Positions 8,676 to 17,734 of a stretch of DNA of 39,023 bases are shown here, piece after piece. Under the pieces are notes generated by a model. The model was not told the DNA's origin, made no database searches, and saw nothing but the letters and a program-made list of their open reading frames with translations. This stretch comes from Zygnema cylindricum (lineage: Eukaryota; Streptophyta; Zygnematophyceae; Zygnematales; Zygnemataceae). The position numbers and the translations under genes were made by a program. Numbering within the stretch: position 1 is the stretch's first letter; each line of letters opens with the position of its first letter. The stretch spans positions 236,050 to 275,072 of the forward strand of contig JBBHKE010002726.1 of assembly GCA_037447655.1 (NCBI GenBank), given 5' to 3'.

Positions 8676-10442
8676 TCACCTCTCCTCACGAGCGACTTCG
8701 GACATTTGAACAATATGTGCATTTTCGCTACCATCTCCCTCCGTTGTCTTCAACGGACTTGGACAAGCTACATGGGTGGGAACATCTTGACCAGGCATCA
8801 TAACAGATACTCCTTCTAAATAGGCATCCTGCGTTTCAAAAAACCCATGGAGACCTCTCTCACATTACTGTTTCAAAAATACCTTTGTAGGAGATGTACA
8901 AAACAGTATAAAGCTTTTCGAGGTTGTTCTTTGCAAATTCTGTAACTCTCGATTACTCCAAGGAAATAACTCTAAGATTATCCAAGAGGCTCATAAGCAT
9001 GAAGTCTCCTGAGTTAGAATGGCCTGCGCGAAAATCACAAAAAAGGAGAAAAAAGAAGCCATAACTCACCCCACTTTGGTCTTTTATTTCTGGAGTCGAG
9101 GTTTGGCCATCAGAAGTGCCCTCGCTCCAAAACGGCCACTGGTTGTAAGAATAGGTTGTTCCTTCAGGAGTTCGAAACCAATGGGCACGCATAAGAAGAC
9201 TGCATAAAAAAAGTTAAAATAGTCGATAGTTCGAATATATTAAGGCAAGAATTTAGGAATTAGAAACGAAAAATAACAGCTTCACCAAGTTAATAAAACT
9301 GAATTAAAGCCCCTATTTTTTTTTTTTAAACAGCTGAACAAAAAAACTAGAACAAATTTCCAAACAGACAACTCGTCACTTCGGCTCTCACAATTAAGTA
9401 CTCAATCTGAGTATAAAAACAAATCAACATATACAGACCTTATCTTAAAGCTGGCATGAACTTGGGCATAACTTCTACTCTTAAATCTATTAATCAGAAA
9501 CTTACCAGTGGAACAAACAAGAGAAGAACAACACCACACTGAAAAGAGCTACCATGATACCTGCAATCAACACATTACAAAAACAAAACATTCATAAAAA
9601 AAACTACAGAAATTTGCCAACCTCAACTAAACTTCTGAAACTTCACAAGTTCTCGCACATGTTCAATACGAAACCATGGTTCAAATGTGCGAAAACAATT
9701 GGAAACTCCATATGTGGTTTCCCCATACTATACACAGATTATACTAAGAAAAACGCACTATACATGTATTGTCACTAAAAAACGTACAGTGCATACTAAA
9801 AATATATATACTATACGAGTATTAAACTTGAAAAAAAAGATACTATACTTGTGATATACTCAGAAAAACGTACTATATTATACATATTACACATATATTA
9901 CACATATTATACTCAGAAAAGCCATATAAAATGTGTATCGTATGAGGAAACCGCATATAGCGTTTCCAGCTGTTTTGTACGTACAAAAAAAGGAAAGAGC
10001 TCTTACAAGGAGTTTCAGGACCAGCTTCAATTTCAGCTCAATGGCTATCACGTAAAAAAAAAAATCTCTCCTTGCATCAATTAAAGTTGATAGCAAAATA
10101 CTAGACTAGGCAAGTTGCAATTTTATACACTAGAAAACAAAAATCACTAATATTACTGTCAGTGTAAAACAGAAATTAATTTTTATTCTTGTCAAAATTA
10201 CATTACCATTATTGTCAGTGTGACTTGACAGATCTCCGGGTGATTCATTAGTAAAAATTCTCCAAGATCTACTTTGTATAGCGTAGTATATTTTTCTAAA
10301 AGCAAGCCAGATATCTGAACCTACCGAAAGTAATTATGGCATAACAATACCATTGGGGCCATTGATAGAGGAGCAAAATAAGATTAAAGCAAAAAAAAGC
10401 AAAAGGAAAAAACATACCGTAAGCTTGTAAAGAAACAGCCAT
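8676..10442 (-). CDS. Small single-pass membrane protein, GLUTAMINE DUMPER-like (four exons)
   Basis: Exons on the minus strand: 10442-10418, 9560-9506, 9199-9070 and 8828-8676 (25+55+130+153 bp = 121 codons with TGA, 120 residues). All junctions have GT/AG ends (gtatgt, gtaagt, gtgagt donors; ttgcag-like acceptors) and the phases 1, 2, 0 fit exactly. Residues 9-31 (GIMVALFSVVLFFSCLFHC region) form one membrane segment; a polar stretch rich in W, T and S follows. Near residue 77 comes VSVMMPGQDVPTHVACP, which resembles the VIMAG motif of GLUTAMINE DUMPER proteins (V-I-M-A-G...P-T-x-x-A-x-P), small membrane proteins that affect amino-acid export. The match is partial (MMPG for IMAG), and known family members I recall are mostly intronless, so the family call is tentative. 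GAGAGG|TGAGG at the stop could also act as a donor, giving a longer C-terminus. The gene structure is more certain than the function. Confidence 0.6.
9675..9975. mobile_element. MITE family 2, copy in intron 1 of the GDU-like gene
   Basis: The left end CATGGTTCAAATGTGCGAAA, then CAATTGGAAAC...GGTTTCCCCATACTATAC, is mirrored at the right by GAGGAAACCGCATATAGCGTTTCCAGCTGTTTTGTAC. The outermost right end has diverged. The middle consists of ACTATAC/AAAAACGTAC-type repeats. It lies between exons 1 and 2 of the gene on the minus strand. Confidence 0.6.
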
Positions 10443-10510
10443 TGCTGCTCCCTTCCTTTCTCTCTTTCTCTCTTTCTCTCTCTCTCACACTCTCTCTCTC
10501 CCTCCTCGTT
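10443..10510 (-). promoter_or_regulatory. GA-rich 5' leader of the GDU-like gene
   Basis: Directly upstream of the ATG the minus strand is a (GA)n/GAAAGAGA tract of about 60 bp. Such purine-rich leaders and GAGA-type sites (bound by BPC proteins in plants) are common at plant promoters. Its role here is inferred from position only. Confidence 0.45.
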
Positions 10511-10542
10511 CTTTCAGGGAGACAGAAACTGCCAAACGGTCC

Positions 10543-10614
10543 CACGTGTCAGGCAGGATTGCACTTACAATCCTGTAAAGGAAAGCCTCAAAGTCTTCGC
10601 CCTGCTGCCACGTG
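10543..10614. promoter_or_regulatory. Pair of G-boxes upstream of the GDU-like gene
   Basis: CACGTG occurs at 10543-10548 and again inside GCCACGTGGC at 10609-10614, about 100 and 170 bp upstream of the ATG at 10442. The surrounding bases (CAGGCAGG and CCTGCTGCC) also form a loose inverted pair. G-boxes bind bZIP and bHLH factors in plants (light and abscisic-acid responses). Two strong copies this close to a start codon are likely to be functional. Confidence 0.55.
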
Positions 10615-10619
10615 GCACT

Positions 10620-13056
10620 ACTTTAAGGATCACAAAACTAGAGTGAGACATGATTTTCACTCCTCCTCACTCGATCTTCTAGGGCTGTCTCTAACTGTTC
10701 CTTCTCTTTCACTCTCTTTTTATCTCACTCTACCATTCACATACTATGCAAGTGTTTAACTTATTATTCTCTCTTTGCAACCTTCGTAATCAAAATTGTT
10801 CCTTTTTCCTCAATATTCACATCTCTCCGCTTCTCCCTTCCTGTCCCTTCCTCAATCCTTCACTTCTAGGTTCTGTCCTCTCTCTGTTCCTCTCCCTTCC
10901 TGTCTCTTCCTCAACACTTCATTTCCAATTTCTCTCTATTCCCTTTTGTTCTCCCATCCACTGTAGAAGTCACCTACAACTCTCCTGCCTTCCAGACAGA
11001 ACAAACTTAACCTTTCCATGTTGCAGTTTTGGTTCAGTTATCCAGTCACCGTGAGCCTTTCCAGCAGCTGCAGCATTATTTCACCTCTGGTCAAATTTGG
11101 TTGCTAGGCTCGCCTTTCGTACAAGTCTAAAGTATAAAGTACACGATGCAAGAGATATGATTGGCCCTCAGATTATAGAATTTGAAGCGTTCACGAATGC
11201 TTCGTTTTATGATCGGACGGTTAGCATTTGATCTTAAAGGTGAACTTCCTGTAGCTCCGTAGACTGGACAGCTCACCTGTGACCATGAATTGACTACAGA
11301 GCCAGGATCCCGAATTGACGCTGTCAATTCCGGCCGTCCGATCTACGTTTGTTGGCGATGCGGTAATTACGAACGGTCGAAGCAAAGCAGACAAACATAG
11401 TTGTTATTTTCACACACTGTTAGAGAGACTTTTCATGACGTTTTTTCACTTGAAACGACGTAAATTCAATCTGTCGCTTGACGACCTTCGCTCCAGCTGA
11501 ATTCAAGTGTCCTTTGCAAAAAGAACCAGAGTGCCAGAGAAACAGCGCCAGGTGGCAACGCCGGGTCACTTCCTGACCCAGAGAGATAACACGACGGCTC
11601 GTGACCACACTGTTTTTTTCTGTGTGTTCTCCCAAAAAACAAATAACAGTATGCGTATTTACCTGGACAGCTGGATCTTCTTGCCACTTAAGCACATACA
11701 CGTTTCGCTATAAGACACGTGCGGGCCGCGGAGAGAAAATTCAAAATTCAAAATCGGCACTTTTGATCGGAGTGAACAGCGGGAACATGGAACGCGCCCT
11801 TTTAGGGTTTCGACCTATCGGGCCACTTTTGGGGTGATTTCAAGCCCTCTTGCAAAAATACAAAAAACGATGACCCGCAACTATAAGATCACGAAAGCTT
11901 AGGGCGCTATCTCCATGCAACAGATTGAATCTGTTTCGCTGTCGGGACGTGACGAGAACATTAAGCATTGACCTAATAAGGGGGCACCCTCATGCGCAAA
12001 AATTTGTCCCATTTTTTGTCTCTAGCGATGAAATCAAACGAATGAGCCGAAAAATCCATTTCCGTACGAAGGATGCAACTCGCCAAATTCACATTCGAAG
12101 ACATTTCGGCTCTTCGCATTTACCGAGAATTTGTCTTTTAGTGACTGGACATGGAAATCGTACAAAATCGTACAGTGAAGGCAGCGAAGACGAGCTCGTG
12201 ACGTCATTTCACCGAACTTTAAACCAGATCAGGAGCCGGTCTAAAATTCGGTATTATAATAGACGTCACCAATTGTCGGACGTTTCGTAGTCGTCTTCAA
12301 ACGTCACAAGTTGTACCCCCGTCTACAACCGTCACATGTCAAAGTTCCGATTTCATTTTCGCACATTGGGACGTTCTTCAAAGTAGTACGGAGAATCTTC
12401 ACTACAGACAAACATCCTTCGTCGAAGTATCGATTACATGGGGTCATGGGGACACCCACTTTAGCAGGTGCGAAAAGACTTTGACGAACGGGAATTCAAA
12501 TTCCCGCGTGCGCAATATACCGCACTTAATACACGTGAAGAAAAATTAAATCCGCTCGTGCGGTAATTCAAACAACCGTACATCTATAAAATATTTATTT
12601 TAAGCTTGCCCGTCGGGCAATGTTGAGAAAATGAAATGGCGGGAGTCCGTACATGATGCTCACGTACATTTGTCGTCTTCCCACTTCCTCCCTCTTTTTT
12701 GAAATAAAGTTTCTTACTTTTTTTTTCTCCTTTCTTTCCTACTTCGTACTAAACTGCGATAGTGAATTTACCAAACCGATTTTCGTACAAAAAGATAGTG
12801 AATTAAAATTCTAAAATCCTTTCTTTTTTTAGTGCATTTGCGGACGATTGGTCCAGGATCGAGCGTGAAAGATGGAAAAAAAATATAAAAAGACTGCAGG
12901 AAGCCATGAGAGGCAATTTAAAACTTTTATGCAGCTTCAAGGAAACCTCCTTTCTATTTCATTTTTTGTTCGCTCCTTTGTGATAGTTGTACGACGGTAA
13001 CTACAGTACTGTACTCTACAGTACTTCGACTGTTCTAATGCCGAAAATATGACACG
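10620..13056. other. Intergenic region, no gene supported
   Basis: The left part is CT-rich (10690-10990). A 121-codon open frame at 11925-12290 has no recognisable domain and is not supported by splice signals. Short perfect inverted repeats occur: CGGGAATT-CA-AATTCCCG at 12488-12505 and TTGCCCG-T-CGGGCAA at 12606-12620. A broader palindrome, built on CGAATGAGCCGAAA / CGAAGAGCCGAAA, spans about 12038-12122. They may be relics of inverted-repeat transposons. Confidence 0.4.
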
Positions 13057-13259
13057 TACACCTTGAATCGTTATTAGCGTATAGAAATTATTAGTGTATA
13101 GCAAAAATTAGCGTCATTCATTCTAATTTAGCGCTAGGAGACGTGGCATATTATGGTCCACGTCCTTAAATAGTGTAGTTTATTATATTTAAGGTATCAA
13201 TGTCAAAATTTTGGGGTGCCGATATAGCGTACATAAGGCTAATAACGATTCACGGTGTA
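13057..13259. mobile_element. MITE family 1, copy C
   Basis: The left end TACACCTTGAATCGTTATTA and the right end's reverse complement TACACCGTGAATCGTTATTA differ at one position over 20 bp. The interior, 203 bp in all, is AT-rich and non-coding. The TACACCGTGAATCG(C/T)TATTA end is shared with copy B at 31383. Confidence 0.75.
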
Positions 13260-14916
13260 GCTCTGAACTATCGCAAAATACTGAAAATAGTGACGCCAAA
13301 GATCTACAATTGTCACAGCATTTATGACGAGCCTAAAAGTAAGATTCATAAAGCGTCACAGTGTGACAACCAGAAGGACTATACGGAAATCTTCCCTACC
13401 CGACAAAAATGCTGGCGCTAAATTACGATCACTCGCGGACGCTCCTTAAAGTTAGGGTGTTTTCAGGAAGCTTCCGTGAAAGTTCTCTGGGCGACTAATT
13501 TGTTCGCAATACAAAAAGCCCTTAATAATGGCGATTGCCGCGCAATCTAATTGGTGTTTTTTTTTGTATCATTCATGGAAACATTTATTTTTTGCCCGTG
13601 GAATTTTTGAAGGAATTTTCTTTTACCGGTTTCCCCATGGCGAATAGGAAATTTATTCGACCAAATTTGGGAGTTATAATTAATTATTAATTTTATAATA
13701 ATTTAATTATTAATTAATTATTTATTAATTATTAATTTAGGTGAGAGCTAAATTAATATTTTTTATTATTTTTTCGGCAGACCTAAATTCCTAATTCACC
13801 GGGGCTCAGGGAAGACTGCGGATAATTTGGCATTTTGCATAACGTACAAATAAGTACATCGGCATAAGTACAATTTTTTGATGTCAGGTCCAGCACATTT
13901 TTGGCGTTTAGTAAATCTGGCTGATAATTTCATCTGAAGTCACGTAAAGTCATTAATCAAGGAATCTCTGATCCTCCGTATTTTCTGGCAGACAACGGTT
14001 CAGCACAATCGACAAGATACCAAATTGTCACGCCCCAAAGATTCTGCTGACCGTTGATTCGAATTTTGGAACTCACGTGAAAACTTAACAAAGAGTACAG
14101 TACCGTACTTTAGACCGTACTACATCATTGTGTACTGTCGTAATCAACTAATCATAGATGTACTATGCGCATAATACGCACGGAGTAATCTAACAATTAA
14201 TACGTACAGTGCGCATCAAATGATTTTTGGAATTTTTAAAATTCGTACTTTATTTTGACTTTCAAATTTCAAATTTTTTAAATATTCAACACCCTAAAAA
14301 ACTGAACAGTGCAACGAACTACAGTAGCGGCGAGCGGCGGAATTTACGGCGTCTCCAATGGCAGCTTCCTTCTGAAGACGGAGTGGAGGATAGATAAAAA
14401 TACGCGCGCGCAAATGAAGCAACGTCTCTTTTCTTATTTAATGTCCGTACAATTCTCGTACATTGTGAAACGTACGAAACTTACGAAATTTACGAAACAA
14501 GCGAATACTACGTAGTTTAGGGGAAAAAGTCCAAATCCGTACGAATTGGACAACTATGTACTCGTAATGTACTTTTCCATAATACCGTGACAAATGTCAC
14601 AATCCTTCTTTCACAATTTGACTGACCTAATTTTTGCTGCCATGGCTGCCACATGATCTGAAAAATATCCAGCAGTACTGCAGCATTTCTTTCCATCAAT
14701 ACTCAACCATATTTTGTGATTCTTTCTTATTTTTTTTTCTCTGAATATTAATTAAAATAAAATAGAGAAAATAAAATAGAGAAGTAAAACAGAGGAGGAA
14801 TCCAGGGCCAATGAAATTTCAGCTTCTCCAAAGTGTCTCTCCATCCAATTAGCAGCTGCCACTTGGCATTTTATGATTCTGAAAAAAGTCAAAGGAGATT
14901 ATTCATCGGACCGTCC
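13260..14916. other. Intergenic / upstream region of the alpha/beta hydrolase
   Basis: AT-rich, with a TTAATTATTAATTA palindromic run at 13675-13740 and many GTAC words, but no supported gene. The promoter of the hydrolase must lie at its right end; AAAATAGAGAA is repeated at 14758-14785. No clear TATA box could be assigned. Confidence 0.4.
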
Positions 14917-15115
14917 ATGGCTTCTCAGCTGGCCTCTGCAGATGGATTCCAGCTGGCAGTCAGAGAGTGGTTGCCTCAGGGAGGGCGGCTTCCCTTGCCA
15001 CGTCTTGTGCTGGTATTGGTCCACCAGTACTCACTTCTCGGAGGCTGCCAAGCCCTTGTGAAGGGTTTAGCAATGGAGCTCAATCGCCGTGGGTTCAGGT
15101 GTCTCCCTCTCCCTC

Positions 15116-15151
<36 letters not shown>

Positions 15152-16817
15152 CCGCTCCCCCTCCCGCTCCCTCTTCCGCTCCCTCTCCCTCTCCCTCTCC
15201 GACTCTGACTCCCTCTCCCTCTCCCTCTCCCTCTCCCTCTCCCTCCCTCCCTCCCTCCCTCCCTCCCTCCCTCCCTCCCTCCCTCCCTCCCTCCCTCCCT
15301 CCCTCCCTCCCTCCCTCTCCCTCTCCCTCTCCCTCTCCCTCTCCCTCTCCCTCTCCCTCTCCCTCTCCCTCTCCCTCTCCCTCTCCCTCTCCCTCTCCCT
15401 CTCTCCCTCCCTCCCTCCCTCCCTCCCTCCCTCCCTCCCTCCCTCCCTCCCTCCCTCCCTCCCTCCCTCCCTCCCTCCCTCCCTCCCTCCCTCCCTCCCT
15501 CCCTCCCTCCCTCCCTCCCTCCCTCCTCCCTTCCTCTTCTCCCACAGCTGCGTGACTCGGGCTTCTTTTCTCTCCCTCTCTCTCTCCTCCAGTTGTGTGA
15601 CATTTGACATGAGAGGAGTCGGAGGCTCCACTGGTCGCCCAACTCTCACTGGACAATCGGAAGTTCGCGACGTCGAAACTGTTTGTCGATGGGCAGCCCA
15701 AAAATTTCAGCAAAAAGTTGTGTTGGTTGGCTCTTCGGCAGGTGAATATGACGACTCCTGTAATGATGTTACTGGAAAAGCTTAAAAGTGAATAAGTCGA
15801 CGACTCTTATGACGGTACATGAAAATTATAATAGTGAATAAGACGAGTCTTCTTATGTTGGTACAGAAATGCTTAAAGTGAATCAGACACTCCTGTATTG
15901 ATGTTACCGGAAAAGCTTAAAGCTTAATAGTGAATAAGAAGACTCCTACAGTGACGATACAGGAAAAGTCTAACTTGTTTTTTGTTGTTTTTGCCTTATC
16001 TCACTTGTTCTTGGAAGTGTTTTCTTGATTGTGCTTTTTTTTCTTTTTTGTCCTTATCGAGTTTGTTCTGGCTTATTTTCTTTTTTATGCGTTTTTTATG
16101 TATGGAATTGTGTTTTGTTACAGGAACACAACTGTTTCTGTGATAATCATTAGTTTTATTGGTTTATTGGTATTCGTTGAAATTTATTGGTATTTATCGA
16201 TATTCATTGTTATTTATTGAAATTTGTGGGTATTGTTGTGTTCCAATGTGTCTGTCACTGTCCATTCTTCATTTAGTAGTACCATTTGCCACACTCCCCC
16301 CCCCCTCCCCTCCCTCTCCCTCTCCCCCTCCCCTCCCTCTCCCTCTCCTCTCCATCTCCCTCTCCCTCTCCCTCTCCGTCTCCCTCTCCCTCTCCCTCGA
16401 TCTCTCCCTCTCTCTCTCTCCTTCTCCCTTGTCTCTCCCTCTCTCTCCCTCTCCCTCTTCCTTTCCGCAGGTGCTCCTATTGCTGGCTCTGCTGTTGACC
16501 GAGTGGAGGAAGTCGTCGGATACGTCGGTATCGGATATACTTTCGGTTGGTGGTCCTCTATCCTTTTTGGAAGTCACTATAAGGCAATTATTTCTTCACC
16601 GAAACCGAAATTTTTCATTATGGGAACTTCAGACGGTTTCACGAGTGTGAAACAGTTTAAGTCAAAAATGAGTGAAATTAAACATGGGAAACCTAAATGG
16701 GACCTCGTCGAGAATGTCGGACATTTTGAACTTGAGAGTCCTCAATATGATGCTTACTTAGCGGCAAAAACGGCCGATTTTTGCGAAGAGCTCGAGAGGA
16801 ATTTGCAAATAAAGTGA
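14917..16817 (+). CDS. Alpha/beta hydrolase, KANL3/Tex30-like (three exons)
   Basis: Exons 14917-15098, 15593-15741 and 16471-16817 give 678 bp, 225 residues. Introns are 15099-15592 (gt...ccag) and 15742-16470 (gtgaat...cgcag); phases 2 and 1 match. The ATG at 14917 (MASQLASADG) is chosen because homology-like sequence starts there. An upstream in-frame ATG at 14833 is possible but adds an unconvincing leader. Motifs: VLVHQYSLLGG (oxyanion-loop strand), VTFDMRGVGGSTG, VVLVGSSAG (nucleophile elbow G-x-S-x-G, serine at the centre), IAGSAVD, FFIMGTSDGFTS (acid residue) and ENVGHFELE (histidine). The triad is therefore complete. Plant relatives of this small cytosolic type are widespread but their substrate is unknown. 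Nothing suggests a signal peptide. Introns are filled by CT-rich tracts (separate entries). Confidence 0.88.
15103..15537 (+). repeat. CCCT/CT polypyrimidine satellite filling intron 1 of the hydrolase
   Basis: About 435 bp of almost pure pyrimidine on the sense strand: (CT)n, then alternating blocks of (CTCCCT)n and long (CCCT)n. The opposite strand is GGGA-repeats, which fit G-quadruplex spacing, and the C-rich strand fits an i-motif. It takes up nearly all of the 494-nt intron. Long spurious open frames on both strands here are products of the repeat. Confidence 0.95.
15546..15592 (+). promoter_or_regulatory. Two tandem 3' splice sites before exon 2 of the hydrolase
   Basis: CACAG|CTGCGTGACT (exon would start at 15548) is echoed 45 bp later by TCCAG|TTGTGTGACA (exon start 15593). 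Both sites keep the reading phase; use of the first would insert 15 residues beginning CVTRASF. The second gives the family-like SCVTFDMRG sequence and is taken as the main site. Confidence 0.6.
16291..16470 (+). repeat. CT-rich tract at the 3' end of intron 2 of the hydrolase
   Basis: About 180 bp of C/T-rich repeat (CCCTCTCC-type units) runs directly into the CGCAG acceptor at 16470. It is an unusually long extension of the normal polypyrimidine tract. Confidence 0.9.
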
Positions 16818-17309
16818 GACATCAGGTATGATTAAGATACAGGAGTAACGTTATGACCATTTTAAGACCTTTTTTAAGACCACCCTATTTGAAAGAAGAA
16901 GAGCGAAATAGCCATCTTTAACTTAAGCTACTCTAATTCGCAACTTCAACTTTCAGTTGAGCGTTGACCTCTCCTAAACCATTAGCCAGTAATTTACGAG
17001 CTCTCGATGAGGTTTTGTATATTTCCGATTTTCCGTTTTCTGTTTTCCGTTCTCTGTTTTCTGTTTTAGCACTAGCACGTTTACAAGTGCTTCTTGTTTT
17101 TAGGCAGAGTAGTAAATTGGAATTCCAATCAAGCTCCCATTTTTTCCTTGCTTGTTAATAGTTTCCTTTAAGCTTGTAAATATTACTTAAGAGATCAACA
17201 GGTTTTTTTTTTTTGTGCATATACGGCCCACTTGGAGATTTTTTTGTACATCCTATATATATGGCTCACCATGTTTTATATTCGTTTTGTCTCTTTTCTT
17301 TTTTTTGTT
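16818..17309 (+). other. 3' flank of the hydrolase gene
   Basis: T-rich sequence with TTTTCTGTTTTCCGTTCTCTGTTTT-like runs and a TATATATA at 17255; it probably holds the 3' UTR. No second gene is seen. Confidence 0.4.
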
Positions 17310-17350
17310 GCCATGTACTCAGGTGGTTTACCATCGCAGATTTTTAATAA
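17310..17350 (+). mobile_element. Short non-LTR 3' tail, plus orientation
   Basis: GCCATGTACTCAGGTGGTTTACCATCGCAGATTTTTAATAA aligns with the tail of the element at 7240-7300 after a short gap: CTCAG, the stem-loop (17322-17335), and TTTTTAAT. It supplies an AATAAA (17346-17351) that could serve as a poly-A signal for the upstream hydrolase. Confidence 0.6.
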
Positions 17351-17460
17351 AACTTGTGATATACCAGTGATTGATGATAGGTTGTAACTGTAAAACTCTA
17401 AAAATTTACTTCAGGATACTTTTGTGATTCACGTGTTTTAAGATAAACTCTGATCTTTAT

Positions 17461-17492
17461 TAAGAAAGCATGATGGTTTTCCATCTGAGTGG
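17461..17492 (-). mobile_element. Short non-LTR 3' tail, minus orientation
   Basis: The reverse complement reads CTCAGATGGAAAACCATCATG then CTTTCTTA, matching the element's tail with stem GATGG/CCATC intact (17472-17485) and an AAAA loop. It faces the tail at 17310 in inverted orientation about 110 bp away. Confidence 0.6.
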
Positions 17493-17734
17493 TAAACAAA
17501 TCTAGACTGGGGTCTTTGTGATTGTTGATGTCATTTTTCCAATAGAACCACATAATGTTTACATAAGTATACAGCTCATCGCTATTTGAGCGAAGAAAAG
17601 AATGATAATTTTAAAGTTTAAATGTAGGCTTGCATATCACATCGAATCTGTGCCCAATTACTCGATATAACCAACCCATATGTGTGAGTTGGTACTTGAT
17701 GCAATGTAAAGATGAGATATTTTATATTTTCCTG

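Noticed and set aside
11925-12290. A 121-codon open frame in the intergenic region
   Set aside because: No domain, no hydrophobic or catalytic pattern, no splice partners, and a partial palindrome runs through it; chance is likely.
12000-14600. High density of GTAC words as copper-response (SBP) sites
   Set aside because: They are scattered over intergenic DNA and repeats without relation to a gene start; probably composition and MITE content.
14833-15785. Long plus- and minus-strand open frames of PSPSPS / SLSLSL / GREGGREG repeats
   Set aside because: They are produced by the CCCT/CT repeat in intron 1 of the hydrolase; open frames exist in all phases and on both strands.
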